From assembly GCA_902774115.1 (NCBI GenBank), contig CACYHH010000002.1, forward strand, positions 62,001 through 126,000: a stretch of 64,000 bases of DNA, read 5' to 3'. The stretch is from an uncultured Spirochaetales bacterium (GTDB lineage: Bacteria; UBP6; UBA1177). The position numbers and the translations under genes are program-made. The notes under the pieces were generated by a model. The model had not been told where the DNA came from, did not search any database, and was given only the letters and a program-made list of their open reading frames with translations. The number at the start of each line of letters is the position of its first letter. Within the stretch, counting starts at the first letter, position 1. Positions 33,209-42,117 of this stretch are shown piece by piece.

Positions 33209-35143
33209 ATGAAAAAATCTCTTTTTGTTCTTTTTTTGATTCTGGTTTCACTGTTTTCAGCCTGCAGTAGAAAGGATGATGCGGTCGAGCAGAATGCAAA
33301 AGCTCAGGAAGATCAGGATTCCAAAAAGGAGGAAATTTACAATGTCGATTTAGGAACGGCGATTTTCCGCGGTCCGCAGGATGCGCCTGTCACTGTCGTC
33401 AATTTTTCCGACTTCCAGTGTCCGTTTTCAAAGCGCAGCGTTGACTTGATGGAAACGCTTCTCAAACGTTACAACGGCAAAGTGAGATATGTTTTCAAAC
33501 ATTTTCCGCTTAGTTTCCACAAGTGGGCAAAACCCGCTTCTTATGCGGCTGTTGCGGCACAGAACCAGGGGAAATTCTGGGAGTATTACGCAAAACTTTA
33601 CACCGATGTGAAAAACATAAACGAGGAGACGATCGTCAACTACGCGAAAGAGCTTAAACTCGATATGGACAAGTTCAATGCCGACAGGACTTCGGCTGAA
33701 ACCGCGGCAAAAGTTCAGGCCGATATCACGCAGGGTTCGCTTTTCGGAGTACGCGGAACGCCGACCCTTTTCGTAAACGGTATCAGAATCGTCGGCGCGA
33801 ACAATGCAAAGATCGAAGAGGTTATGGCCAAACAGCTCGTCGTTGGAGAGCAGCTCAAGGCGAAAGGGGTGAAAGACCCGTATTCCGAAATAGTTAAGAA
33901 CGGAAAGACTAAATTCATCCCGCCGAAAAGAGAGGCTCCGGCAGTTTCTCAGGATGTCTACAAAGTCGAAATCCCGGCTCACGCTCCGGTCTGGGGTGCT
34001 GAGGACGCGCTTGTCACGATGGTTCTTTTCGACGACTTCGAATGTCCTTTCTGCTCGCGTCTTTACGGCACTTACGAGCAGCTCAAAAAAGATTACGAAG
34101 GCAAAATCAGGATCGCTTTCATAAACCTTCCGCTCGGTTTCCACAAAAAAGCGAAAGATGCCGCTTGTCTTGCTGCTGCAGCCGGTAAGCAGGGAAAATT
34201 CTGGGAAGTTTACAGTTTCCTTTTCACGAAGCAGAAAGAGTGGAACCGTGTTCCAGACTTCAAAGAGTGGCTTGAAACCAACAAAGCCGACATTCCGGCC
34301 GATTGGGAAGCTCTCAAAAAGGATATGGAAAGCAAGGAAATCGAAAAAATTGTCGAAGAAGACATGAAAGCTGCATCGGCTCTCGGTCTCCGAGGAACTC
34401 CGGCTTCTTTCGTAAACGGCAGGTTCATAAGCGGCGCGCTCCCGATAGATTCTTTCAAAAAGGTCATCGACGAAGAGCACAAAAAGGCTGAAGGCAAAGG
34501 TCTGAAAGGCGATGCTCTTTACCGCGAAATCATCAAGGACGGCAAACCGGCGGTTGCAAAAACCAACGGCAACAAAGCTGAAAAAGAAGACCCGAACAAG
34601 ATTTATCAGATCAAACTTAGCGGAAAAGAGGCTTCCAAAGGTGCTAAAGATCCGAAAGTCACGATAATCGAGTTCTCCGATTTCCAGTGTCCTTTCTGCA
34701 GCAAGGCGTTTGCGACCCTTGAAAGTGTTGCCGGAAAGTACAAAAACGACGTCAAAGTGGTTTACAAAAATTTCCCGCTTGATTTTCACAAAGAGGCTAA
34801 ACCGGCAGCTCTTTTCGCTCATGCAGTGAAAAGACTCTACGGCGACGAAAAGTTCTTCCAGTTGGCTTCGATCCTCTATGCGAAGCAGAACGAGTGGAAA
34901 AGCAGCACCGAAGAAAAATTCGAGGCTTACGCAAAAGAAATCGGTGCCGACTGGGCTAAGGTGAAAGCTGAAATCGCAAAACCTGAAACCGCCGAGGCTG
35001 TTTCAGAAGATATCCGCGAAGCCGGGAATCACAATCTCCGCGGCGTTCCTGCATTTTTCGTAAACGGCAGAAAAATCGGCGGCGCAAAACCTGCTGAATT
35101 TTTCGAGTCGATGATAGAATCCATAATCAAAGAAAAAAAATAG
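33209..35143 (+). CDS. Lipoprotein with three tandem DsbA-like thioredoxin domains
   Basis: The 644-residue product has a lipobox (LFSACS, cysteine 19) and three related DsbA/thioredoxin-4 domains, about residues 50-225, 255-445 and 465-644. Each starts with a VxDxxDxQCPF-type motif: FSDFQCPFSKRS (C71 ... S74), FDDFECPFCSRL and FSDFQCPFCSKA. Each also has a FPLxFHKxAKPA-like helix and a cis-Pro loop (RGTPTLFVNG, RGTPASFVNG, RGVPAFFVNG). Domains 2 and 3 carry CPFC; domain 1 has CPFS and lacks the resolving cysteine. Such domains make, break or shuffle disulfides outside the cytoplasm. GGAGG lies 7 bases before ATG 33209. It fits a secretome rich in Cys-containing lipoproteins, such as the one at 42118. 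Confidence 0.85.
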   Translation: MKKSLFVLFLILVSLFSACSRKDDAVEQNAKAQEDQDSKKEEIYNVDLGTAIFRGPQDAPVTVVNFSDFQCPFSKRSVDLMETLLKRYNGKVRYVFKHFPLSFHKWAKPASYAAVAAQNQGKFWEYYAKLYTDVKNINEETIVNYAKELKLDMDKFNADRTSAETAAKVQADITQGSLFGVRGTPTLFVNGIRIVGANNAKIEEVMAKQLVVGEQLKAKGVKDPYSEIVKNGKTKFIPPKREAPAVSQDVYKVEIPAHAPVWGAEDALVTMVLFDDFECPFCSRLYGTYEQLKKDYEGKIRIAFINLPLGFHKKAKDAACLAAAAGKQGKFWEVYSFLFTKQKEWNRVPDFKEWLETNKADIPADWEALKKDMESKEIEKIVEEDMKAASALGLRGTPASFVNGRFISGALPIDSFKKVIDEEHKKAEGKGLKGDALYREIIKDGKPAVAKTNGNKAEKEDPNKIYQIKLSGKEASKGAKDPKVTIIEFSDFQCPFCSKAFATLESVAGKYKNDVKVVYKNFPLDFHKEAKPAALFAHAVKRLYGDEKFFQLASILYAKQNEWKSSTEEKFEAYAKEIGADWAKVKAEIAKPETAEAVSEDIREAGNHNLRGVPAFFVNGRKIGGAKPAEFFESMIESIIKEKK

Positions 35144-35193
35144 AATTTCCGAATCTTTCCAGAAAAGTTCCTGACATAAAAAAACCGCTTCGT

Positions 35194-35221
35194 TTGACAA
35201 AGTGTTTTCAACAAATAAAAT
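35194..35221 (+). promoter_or_regulatory. Promoter of the receiver-protein operon
   Basis: Consensus TTGACA (35194-35199), 16 bases, TAAAAT (35216-35221), about 30 bases upstream of the start. Confidence 0.7.
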
Positions 35222-35250
35222 AATGCGAATTTTTGGTTCGGAGGGCTTTC

Positions 35251-36519
35251 TTGAAAAGGATTCTGGTTGTTGATTCGGATGAACAGGTCGCTTCAATTCT
35301 GAGTATTAAGCTGAAACAGGCCGGTTTTGAAGCTGCGACTGCCGGAAATTCCGCTGATGCTCTCAGAATACTTCCGGAGTTCAGACCTGACATTATCGTT
35401 TCCGAGATGATTCTTCCGAAAATGAGCGGTATCGACTTCATGAAAAGGGTGAAAATGAATCCTGAAACGATGCACATTCCCTTTGTTTTCCTCTCGTCGT
35501 CGCGCGATGTCGAAAACAAGATCCTTGCTCTTGATATGGGAGCTGCCGCTGTTTTGGCAAAACCTCTTTTTATCAGCGATCTGCTGGAAAAACTCAAAGA
35601 AATTCTTGGAGAATACGAGCTTAAAAACAGTTCCGCTTCTGAAGAAAATACTCCGGAAGGCGATATTTCCGATATTTCCGTGCTTAATATTTTGAGCATT
35701 CTGCTTGAAAACAACTCTTCGGGCGAAGTCGAATTTTCCGCTTCATCAGACAAACACGGCGTGATTTTCTGCGACTGCGGAAATGTAGTACGAGCCGAGA
35801 CGAATGACGGCGAAAACAAGGACGGAATGGAGGATCTTTACAAAATCCTTTCATGGTCTGACGGAACTTTTTCGGTTAACTACGGCGATATCGATGTCGA
35901 ACGGAATATCTTTATTCCGCAGAAGAAAATAATCGAAAAATCGGTCGAATGGTTCAGGGAGTACTCGTCGATCCTCCGCTCGCTTCCGCCGGTCGACACG
36001 ATGCTTTTTCTCGATTTTGCGAAATTTGTCGAAAATTTGAACAAGCTGCCGGACGACATTGATCCTGTCATAAAAAATATCGGCGAATCGGGAACAAAAA
36101 TAAGCGACATAATCGATTCGTGCGGCGGTGACAGACTGCGTACTGCGGCTTATCTGAAGCAGCTGTTCGAGCTTTCCGTAATTTCGGCTGAAAATGTGAA
36201 CAGTTTTTATAAAGCGGAATCTCCGCAATGGCTTGTTTCATGCGGAAAAGCGGCGGAAGTTGAAGAAAATCTGCCGGAAGAAAAAACTGAAATTGTTGAA
36301 AATACTGAAAAACCTGAAGAGCCTGGAGAGTCTGGAGAGTCTGGGTCGGTTGCCGCGCCTGTTGAGGAATCTGCCGGAGAGCCTAAAAAATCGGCTTGGG
36401 ATGAACTTGCCGAACAGTCGTCGCGTCGCGGTAAATCGGGCAAAATCGCACTTTTCGTACTGCTTCTGGCGATAGCTGCCGCAATTATAATATTCATTTA
36501 CTATCGGGGTTTGATATGA
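35251..36519 (+). CDS. Variant receiver domain / PATAN (DUF4388)-like / C-terminal membrane anchor
   Basis: The 422-residue product starts at TTG 35251 with GGAGG 6 bases upstream, giving MKRILVVDSDEQ, a receiver N-terminus. The receiver (1-125) keeps the acidic pair, FLSSS and the lysine in LAKPL, but the phosphoacceptor position is Glu52 (PDIIVSEMILP) instead of Asp. A DUF4388/PATAN-like domain follows (about 140-220; ISDISVLNILSILLENNSSGEVEF ... ILSWSDGTFSVNYGD). Next come a helical segment, an acidic linker, and one C-terminal membrane helix (ALFVLLLAIAAAIIIFIYY). It is therefore a membrane-tethered, probably non-phosphorylated signalling protein. hpt follows with a 4-base overlap. Confidence 0.75.
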   Translation: MKRILVVDSDEQVASILSIKLKQAGFEAATAGNSADALRILPEFRPDIIVSEMILPKMSGIDFMKRVKMNPETMHIPFVFLSSSRDVENKILALDMGAAAVLAKPLFISDLLEKLKEILGEYELKNSSASEENTPEGDISDISVLNILSILLENNSSGEVEFSASSDKHGVIFCDCGNVVRAETNDGENKDGMEDLYKILSWSDGTFSVNYGDIDVERNIFIPQKKIIEKSVEWFREYSSILRSLPPVDTMLFLDFAKFVENLNKLPDDIDPVIKNIGESGTKISDIIDSCGGDRLRTAAYLKQLFELSVISAENVNSFYKAESPQWLVSCGKAAEVEENLPEEKTEIVENTEKPEEPGESGESGSVAAPVEESAGEPKKSAWDELAEQSSRRGKSGKIALFVLLLAIAAAIIIFIYYRGLI

Positions 36520-37031
36520 GAACGCTTATCAGTGCCGAAGAACTCAAAAAAAGAGTTCAGGAACTCGGAAAACAGATCACGGAAGATTATAAAGGAAAGG
36601 ACTTCACATTCCTCATCATTCTGAAAGGAAGCACTCTTTTCGGCGCCGATCTTTTCAGAGAGATAAAGTCGCACCGCGTTGAGCTCGACTGCATCAGGCT
36701 CTCGAGTTATCACGGAACGAAAAGCACCGGCAGCGTTTCGATGGATCAGGGCGAGCTCAAACGTTTTGAAGGCAGGAATCTGCTTATCGTCGAAGACATC
36801 GTCGATACAGGAACGACTCTTTCGTTTTTCCTCAAGGAACTTGAAAAAGTTCATCCGGAATCGGTGAAAATCTGCTCACTTTTCGAGAAAAAGGAGGTGA
36901 ACCGCGGCAGAGTCAAAGTCGATTACCTCGGTTTTGACATAAAAAACGAATTCATCGTCGGTTACGGACTCGATCTCGATCAGAAGTACAGAAACCTTCC
37001 CGACATCGAAATCTACGAAGAGAGCAATTAA
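36516..37031 (+). CDS. hpt: Hypoxanthine (purine) phosphoribosyltransferase
   Basis: The 171-residue product transfers ribose phosphate from PRPP to hypoxanthine or guanine in purine salvage. The PRPP loop is clear in LLIVEDIVDTGTTLSFFL. Other conserved parts are FLIILKGSTLFGADLFREI, the flexible-loop region RLSSYHGTKSTGSV and the C-terminal purine-site stretch KNEFIVGYGLDLDQKYRNLP. Length is normal. It starts on an ATGA overlap with the receiver gene, and the next gene begins directly after its stop. Confidence 0.95.
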   Translation: MRTLISAEELKKRVQELGKQITEDYKGKDFTFLIILKGSTLFGADLFREIKSHRVELDCIRLSSYHGTKSTGSVSMDQGELKRFEGRNLLIVEDIVDTGTTLSFFLKELEKVHPESVKICSLFEKKEVNRGRVKVDYLGFDIKNEFIVGYGLDLDQKYRNLPDIEIYEESN

Positions 37032-37628
37032 ATGATTAGCTCCGAAATAGAGATCCCGCTTGAGAAGTTTGCATTCCAACCGTTTGATTTTAAAGAACTT
37101 TTCGGTAAAGAGCATATTGAAGCCGAAATCGGTTTTTGCAGCGGCCATTTTTTAAGCGAATACGCAAATTCAAAGCCCGATACCGGCTTTCTTGGAATTG
37201 AATACAGCCGCAAATTCTTTCTGCGCGGCGAAAAAAATCTGAAAAGAAGACTCAATCAGGATAACGTCCGCATCGTCTGCTTTGAAGCGGTTGCCGTGAT
37301 GCGCGAACTTGTTCCGTTTGCATCTCTTGACGCGATCCACATCTACTTTCCCGATCCGTGGCCCAAGAAAAAACACCACAAATTCAGGACTGTCCGCTTC
37401 GAAAACCTCATCATGCTCCGTAACCGCCTCAAAAAAGGGGGAAAACTCTTCATTGCGACCGACCATCCCGAATATGCCGAATTTATGGAAAAGGAAATCG
37501 CCCTCACCGGCGCATTTTTCAAGCCTCTTCCCTACGGCGGCGATGACAGACCCATAAAAACCAAGTGGGAAAAGAAACAGATCGCGGACTGCTGGGAAAT
37601 CCACTACTTCCTGCTTGAAGCGATATAA
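37032..37628 (+). CDS. trmB: tRNA (guanine-N7-)-methyltransferase
   Basis: The 198-residue SAM-dependent enzyme makes m7G46 in the tRNA variable loop. Signatures are EIGFCSGHFLSEYA (SAM-binding), FLGIEYSRKF, IHIYFPDPWPKKKHHKFR with the family DPWPKKxHxKRR-type stretch, FIATDHPEYAEFM and the closing TKWEKK. It abuts hpt with no gap and is the last gene of the unit. The N-terminus is shorter than in E. coli TrmB, as is common. Confidence 0.94.
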   Translation: MISSEIEIPLEKFAFQPFDFKELFGKEHIEAEIGFCSGHFLSEYANSKPDTGFLGIEYSRKFFLRGEKNLKRRLNQDNVRIVCFEAVAVMRELVPFASLDAIHIYFPDPWPKKKHHKFRTVRFENLIMLRNRLKKGGKLFIATDHPEYAEFMEKEIALTGAFFKPLPYGGDDRPIKTKWEKKQIADCWEIHYFLLEAI

Positions 37629-37811
37629 ACCGAAGCACTTGCAAAAGTTATACGAGAAATGTTGTAGTTGTTGCGAAAGTGGTATGACTTTTGTAAAACG
37701 GCACCGCAAAATGGTTGCAAAAAACTATAAAAACGCTGTTATATATGCCGGAAGCCCCGACTTTTGATTGTTTGGGAAAAAATAATAAAAATAACATGTT
37801 ACAGCGTACTT

Positions 37812-37902
37812 TGCGGAAAATCGCAAAATTTTTTTGATCAAATCTGCGGAAAATCGCAAAATTTTTTCAGCCAAAAATGCGGAAATCCGCAAAATTTGCG
37901 TT
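37812..37902 (+). repeat. Three copies of a short TGCGGAAAATCGCA repeat
   Basis: In the gene-free stretch 37629-37992 a unit beginning TGCGGAAAATCGCAAAATTT occurs at 37812 and 37844 and, with two changes making it a perfect palindrome (TGCGGA-AA-TCCGCA), at 37878; the periods are 32 and 34 bases. The third copy runs into CGCAAAATTTGCG, itself a palindrome. They lie 90-180 bases upstream of the peptidase gene. A single related CCGCAAAATGG is at about 37705. Function unknown: possible protein-binding sites. Confidence 0.6.
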
Positions 37903-37992
37903 GGCGCGTCTCAAAAAATCCGTTTCCTTGCCATTTCAGCCGAAATCCCTACAATAGTTTTTTTGCGCTTTTTAAGTTTTGTGTTTGCTGAT

Positions 37993-40797
37993 ATGAAAAA
38001 AGTAATATTTTCAATAATTTTTCTTTTTTTCTCCTTCACTCTTTTAGCCGAAGAAGCTGTCACTTTTTCGAAATACGAGACAGAGCATCAGATCCTCTAT
38101 TTTTCGTCGAACCTTGATCCTTCGGTGATCGACCGCCTCATTGCCGATGCGGAGAGGTCGGAGGAGTTCATAAAAGCGCTTTACGGCTGGGTTCCGAAGA
38201 AAAAGATCGCCGTGGTTTACGACAGGGAGACCGACACTGCCAACGGCTGGTCGAATGCGTTTATGAAAAACTCAATATTTCTCTATATTTATCCGCCTGA
38301 CAGATATTCGACTCTTTCAAGTTACAAAAACTGGGAATTCGGTCTGCACGTTCACGAATACACCCATTCGACGCAGATCGGTCAGGCGCGCGGATTTCCG
38401 AGAGTGATGAACCTCATTTTCGGTGATTTTTACTTCATCGGCGGAACGGTGCCGACCTGGATGATCGAGGGTGCTGCGGTTTACAGCGAAAGTGTTTCGG
38501 AAGGGAAGGGGCGCCTCAACAGTCCGCTTTACAAAAGCTATCTCGACTCATTTTTCAAGGCGGGAACAGAGCTGAAATTAGGCGAACTTTCGGGTGTCAC
38601 AGACCACTGGCTTGGCGGCAATCTCCCTTATCTTTACGGCACTTTTTTCTATGCATATCTCATCGAGCATGTCGGTGCAGACGGTATGAAACGCTTTTTC
38701 GAGGAACTTAGCGACGACTTTTTCCCGTTCCTTATGACACGCGCCGGAAAAATGGCTTTTCATAAATCGATCTACGGGCTTTACAAGGATTTTATCCGTG
38801 AAAACCGCGAACGGGTCCTGAATGAATCGAAAAAAGCCGCGAAACCCTGGACGGAAGAGCGTTTCTCGAGAGTTTACGCCGATATCGATTCGCCTGATTA
38901 CCGCTTTTTTGCGGCGAACCAGTCGGAGAGAGGGATTTACGATTTCGACGGAAGAAAAATCTCAAAACTCAACACGATGAGTTCCGTAACATCGTTTGCC
39001 GAAAAAGACGGAAAAATGCTTTTTACCCAAACTGTGACAGATGGCGGCAGAACGAGCAGAGACGAGCTTTTTTTGAAAGAAAAAAATTCCGCAATCAGGC
39101 AGCTCACCGAAAACGGAAGTGTTCTTGAAGCCTTTTTCGGGAGAAATGACGACATATTTTTCACCTCTTTCCGCGACGGAATAAACCGCATCACGCGGAT
39201 CGATTATAGCGGCAAAGTCCTGAAAGAATGGGAGTTCCCGGCGATAGATTCTATTTACAGCCTCACTTTTTCGCAAAACGGAAAAATCATGGCCTTCACC
39301 GGCAACCGCTTCAAAAGCGAAAAAAACATATTCCTGTTTGATAGTGAAAGCGGCGAACTTCGCGAAATAGAGATCGAAGGCGAGCAGTACAGCGTCTACT
39401 TTGAAAACGACGGAACCCTTGTTTTTTCAAGCGGAAACGATGAAAACATCTCTCCGATGCGCCTTGATCCTGACACAAACGAAGTCGTGCAGCTCTGCGA
39501 ACCGGCTTATCCCGCGCTTTTTCCGAAAGTTCAGGATAAAAAAGTCTACTATCTCACTTTTGACAACGACGGTTTTTACCCAGATTCGTGTGAAATCAAG
39601 GCGGACAGCGGAAAACTTCCTAATGCAGTCGTAAAAGTGACCGGAAAAGGAAAAAAGGCTGAACTTCAGCACGAACTTAAAAAAGCGCATGGATATGAAG
39701 GAATGCTCCCTTCTCTCTGGTATCCGCAGTTTGCAACCAATTTCGACATCTGGCTTGTCGGTGCTACGGTGATGGGAAAATCGAACGACCAGATGCGCTC
39801 CTACGACATAACTTACACCAAAACTTTCGGCGGAAGCGGCAGGCACTATGTCCTTTTGGATTACTACGACGATGCTGTTTTGCCTTCGTTCCGCACGTTT
39901 TTCACCTATTCGCACCAGACTGAAAACATTGATGAAGAGGATGTTTCCCGCATTGTGACAGACAGGCTTATGCTCGGAGCTTCATCAACCGGTGTTTTTA
40001 CTCATCCGGCGGCAGGAGCAGGGCAGGATGTCGTTTCGGTCGGTCATTCTTTGGGCTGGAGTGCGGGGCTTGGCGGAGTCATCATGGATGTGAAAGAGCC
40101 GAAAGAGCCGCATCAGGAGAAGGCGAACGACGAAGATGACGTCATTTTGAGTTTCGGTCTGAATTATACTTTCAACCTCAATTTCAATTCGTCAAGCCGC
40201 TTTCTTAGCGAGCCGATGAACAATTTTTCGTTTTCTGCTCCCGTTGTTTTTTCAAAACTTTTTCTCACAAAGCAGGAAGAACTGGTTTTTGCGCCGCAGA
40301 TAACTTTGAGTTTTCTTCTTTCGGAAACCGGAAAGATCGGGTTCGTGACGAAAAATTCGTTTTATATGGATTTCTTTTCGGATGACGACATTACTGTGAC
40401 GGGTGCGGAAGAAGACTACAAAATAACAAATTTCAGTAATTTTATCGGCCGGAATTCGTATTCTCTTCTTCTCCGCGGTTTCAACGATGCAACTGCCGAT
40501 GGAAATCACGCATTTTTGTCAAAAAACGAACTTGTTTTTCACATCGTTTCGCTTGAAAGCAATCTCGGCGCGTTTCCGCTCATGTTCCGTAACATTCAGG
40601 GAGCTGTTTTCTTCGATGCCGGAACGGTTTCGGACGATCCGAACATGTTTGACAACAAGTTTTCTTTAGGAACGGGATTTGAAATCAGACTTCTGACTTA
40701 CATTGTCTACCGCGCGCCTCTGATGTGGATTTTCGGAACGGGTTACGGTCTGACAGACAAGCACGACATCAGTTTCTACTTCAATCTGGGAATGTAA
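37993..40797 (+). CDS. Exported zinc-metalloprotease / beta-propeller / C-terminal outer-membrane barrel protein
   Basis: The 934-residue product starts at ATG 37993 with a Sec signal (MKKVIFSIIFLFFSFTLLAEE). Residues about 25-270 form a gluzincin-type peptidase domain with the HExxH zinc site HVHEYTHSTQ (H121, E122, H125) and a downstream glutamate in WMIEGAAVYSE (about E159). Residues about 290-580 look like a TolB/WD-type propeller. Residues about 610-934 contain alternating beta-strands ending in FYFNLGM, the aromatic-terminal signature of an outer-membrane barrel. The order peptidase-propeller-barrel is known in uncharacterised deltaproteobacterial and Bacteroidota proteins. The frame is open upstream through the repeats, but the signal peptide decides the start. 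Confidence 0.78.
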   Translation: MKKVIFSIIFLFFSFTLLAEEAVTFSKYETEHQILYFSSNLDPSVIDRLIADAERSEEFIKALYGWVPKKKIAVVYDRETDTANGWSNAFMKNSIFLYIYPPDRYSTLSSYKNWEFGLHVHEYTHSTQIGQARGFPRVMNLIFGDFYFIGGTVPTWMIEGAAVYSESVSEGKGRLNSPLYKSYLDSFFKAGTELKLGELSGVTDHWLGGNLPYLYGTFFYAYLIEHVGADGMKRFFEELSDDFFPFLMTRAGKMAFHKSIYGLYKDFIRENRERVLNESKKAAKPWTEERFSRVYADIDSPDYRFFAANQSERGIYDFDGRKISKLNTMSSVTSFAEKDGKMLFTQTVTDGGRTSRDELFLKEKNSAIRQLTENGSVLEAFFGRNDDIFFTSFRDGINRITRIDYSGKVLKEWEFPAIDSIYSLTFSQNGKIMAFTGNRFKSEKNIFLFDSESGELREIEIEGEQYSVYFENDGTLVFSSGNDENISPMRLDPDTNEVVQLCEPAYPALFPKVQDKKVYYLTFDNDGFYPDSCEIKADSGKLPNAVVKVTGKGKKAELQHELKKAHGYEGMLPSLWYPQFATNFDIWLVGATVMGKSNDQMRSYDITYTKTFGGSGRHYVLLDYYDDAVLPSFRTFFTYSHQTENIDEEDVSRIVTDRLMLGASSTGVFTHPAAGAGQDVVSVGHSLGWSAGLGGVIMDVKEPKEPHQEKANDEDDVILSFGLNYTFNLNFNSSSRFLSEPMNNFSFSAPVVFSKLFLTKQEELVFAPQITLSFLLSETGKIGFVTKNSFYMDFFSDDDITVTGAEEDYKITNFSNFIGRNSYSLLLRGFNDATADGNHAFLSKNELVFHIVSLESNLGAFPLMFRNIQGAVFFDAGTVSDDPNMFDNKFSLGTGFEIRLLTYIVYRAPLMWIFGTGYGLTDKHDISFYFNLGM

Positions 40798-40873
40798 AAC
40801 CGCCCCCTTACCTGTCTCGGTTGCGGCAATGGGATTCTTGTATTCATTTTCTATGATTTTTTTTTAAATCTGC

Positions 40874-40879
40874 TATAAT
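40874..40879 (+). promoter_or_regulatory. Perfect -10 box before the CAP-domain lipoprotein gene
   Basis: TATAAT at 40874-40879 stands about 25 bases upstream of ATG 40905. No convincing -35 element is seen at 16-18 bases, so it may need an activator or be chance. Confidence 0.4.
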
Positions 40880-40904
40880 AATGCGTTTTTTTGCGGAGGA
40901 GTGC

Positions 40905-42116
40905 ATGAAAAAAGTATTTTTCGCAACTTTTTTTGTTTTAGTTTTCTTTGCAGCATGCAGCAACAACGGCGGTAAAGATGATATTTACGGCGGTTTCGAA
41001 GATGTTGACGAAGAACCTTCTGAAACAACGGATAAAGATCATGAGGCGGTAGAACGTCCTGACGATGCTCCAAGACCTGGCGGCGGCGGGAACGAAAGCG
41101 GAAATCCGAGCGGTTCAACCGGCTCGCAAGACGATGAGGATGCCGTAAGCGATGAAGATTCAGAACTTGAAAACGATGCGGAAAATAACGATGCCGATGA
41201 AAACGGAAATGACGGTGACACTAATGAAAAACCTGATGAAAACCATGAAGGCGATGACGGAATCTATGCTTTGGAGCCGGATGTCGGATCGTGTACTTCC
41301 GGAATTCCCTCGGACAGTGAAAAGCTGAAAGTCCTGAACAGGCTCAATTATATCCGTTCGATCCACAAGCTGAAACCAGTTCAATACAATGATGCTTATG
41401 ATGAAATGACGGGGGAATGCGCTCTCGTAATTGCTGCGAACAAAAAACTTGACCACGAGCCCGACAGTTCTTGGAAATGCTATTCCAACGTGGCTTATGA
41501 CGGCTGCTATTCAAGCAATATCAGTTTGGCTATGACGACAAATTATGACACATGTCAGATAGACAGTGCTACAATCATTGACGGTTTTCTGACAGAAGAA
41601 AATGAAGTTCCGCCGACAACGCTCGGGCACAGACGCTGGTTTATCGATCCGTGGCTTAAAAGCATAGCATTCGGACGCGCCGACTACTCCGACGGTGCAG
41701 GACATTTCGTTCTCGGTTCTGCGGTAAGAGTGATCAACAGGGACGATGCTGATGATCAGCAGGATATTTCCGATAGCAGCATCAAATTTGTCGCCTATCC
41801 TTTTGAAAACTATCCGGCAGAGCTTTACAACGACAATGTCATGATGTCGTTTACCGTGATTTTTGACAAATTCGCTAAATTCAACAACGGAACAGGCATA
41901 AATTTCGCTTCGGCGACTATTGCAATAATTGATTCCGAAAATAAAACCATGAAGGTAAAAAATATCGAGTTCGATACCGACGGTTACGGTGTCCCGAACA
42001 ATCTGCGCTGGTACGCCGAAGGGATAAAGCCGAACGTGAAATACAACGTCACAGTTTCAAACATTATGATCAACAATAATCCGGAATTTTATCAATATTG
42101 GTTTGAGTTGAAGTAA
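40905..42116 (+). CDS. Lipoprotein with CAP/SCP-like domain
   Basis: The 403-residue product has a lipoprotein signal (MKKVFFATFFVLVFFAACSN, cysteine about 18), then a linker of about 100 residues rich in Asp, Glu, Asn and Gly. The C-terminal domain is CAP/SCP-like (about 140-400): LNRLNYIRSIHKLKPVQYND, ECALVIAANKKLDHEP, TTLGHRRWFIDPWLKSIAFGRA and VAYPFENYPAEL. The two histidines (HEP, GHRR) occupy the places of the CAP cavity histidines. CAP proteins of bacteria are extracellular and have varied binding functions. GGAGG lies before ATG 40905. The Cys-rich lipoprotein gene follows one base after the stop. Confidence 0.75.
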   Translation: MKKVFFATFFVLVFFAACSNNGGKDDIYGGFEDVDEEPSETTDKDHEAVERPDDAPRPGGGGNESGNPSGSTGSQDDEDAVSDEDSELENDAENNDADENGNDGDTNEKPDENHEGDDGIYALEPDVGSCTSGIPSDSEKLKVLNRLNYIRSIHKLKPVQYNDAYDEMTGECALVIAANKKLDHEPDSSWKCYSNVAYDGCYSSNISLAMTTNYDTCQIDSATIIDGFLTEENEVPPTTLGHRRWFIDPWLKSIAFGRADYSDGAGHFVLGSAVRVINRDDADDQQDISDSSIKFVAYPFENYPAELYNDNVMMSFTVIFDKFAKFNNGTGINFASATIAIIDSENKTMKVKNIEFDTDGYGVPNNLRWYAEGIKPNVKYNVTVSNIMINNNPEFYQYWFELK

Positions 42117-42117
42117 A

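Noticed and set aside
33428-34822. Long minus-strand open frame (464 codons) opposite the triple DsbA gene
   Set aside because: The plus strand encodes three recognisable DsbA-like domains; the opposite frame has no family features and follows from the codon bias of the plus-strand gene.
37812-37902. CRISPR array
   Set aside because: Only three short units, spacers of about 10-20 bases of low-complexity sequence, and no cas gene in the window.
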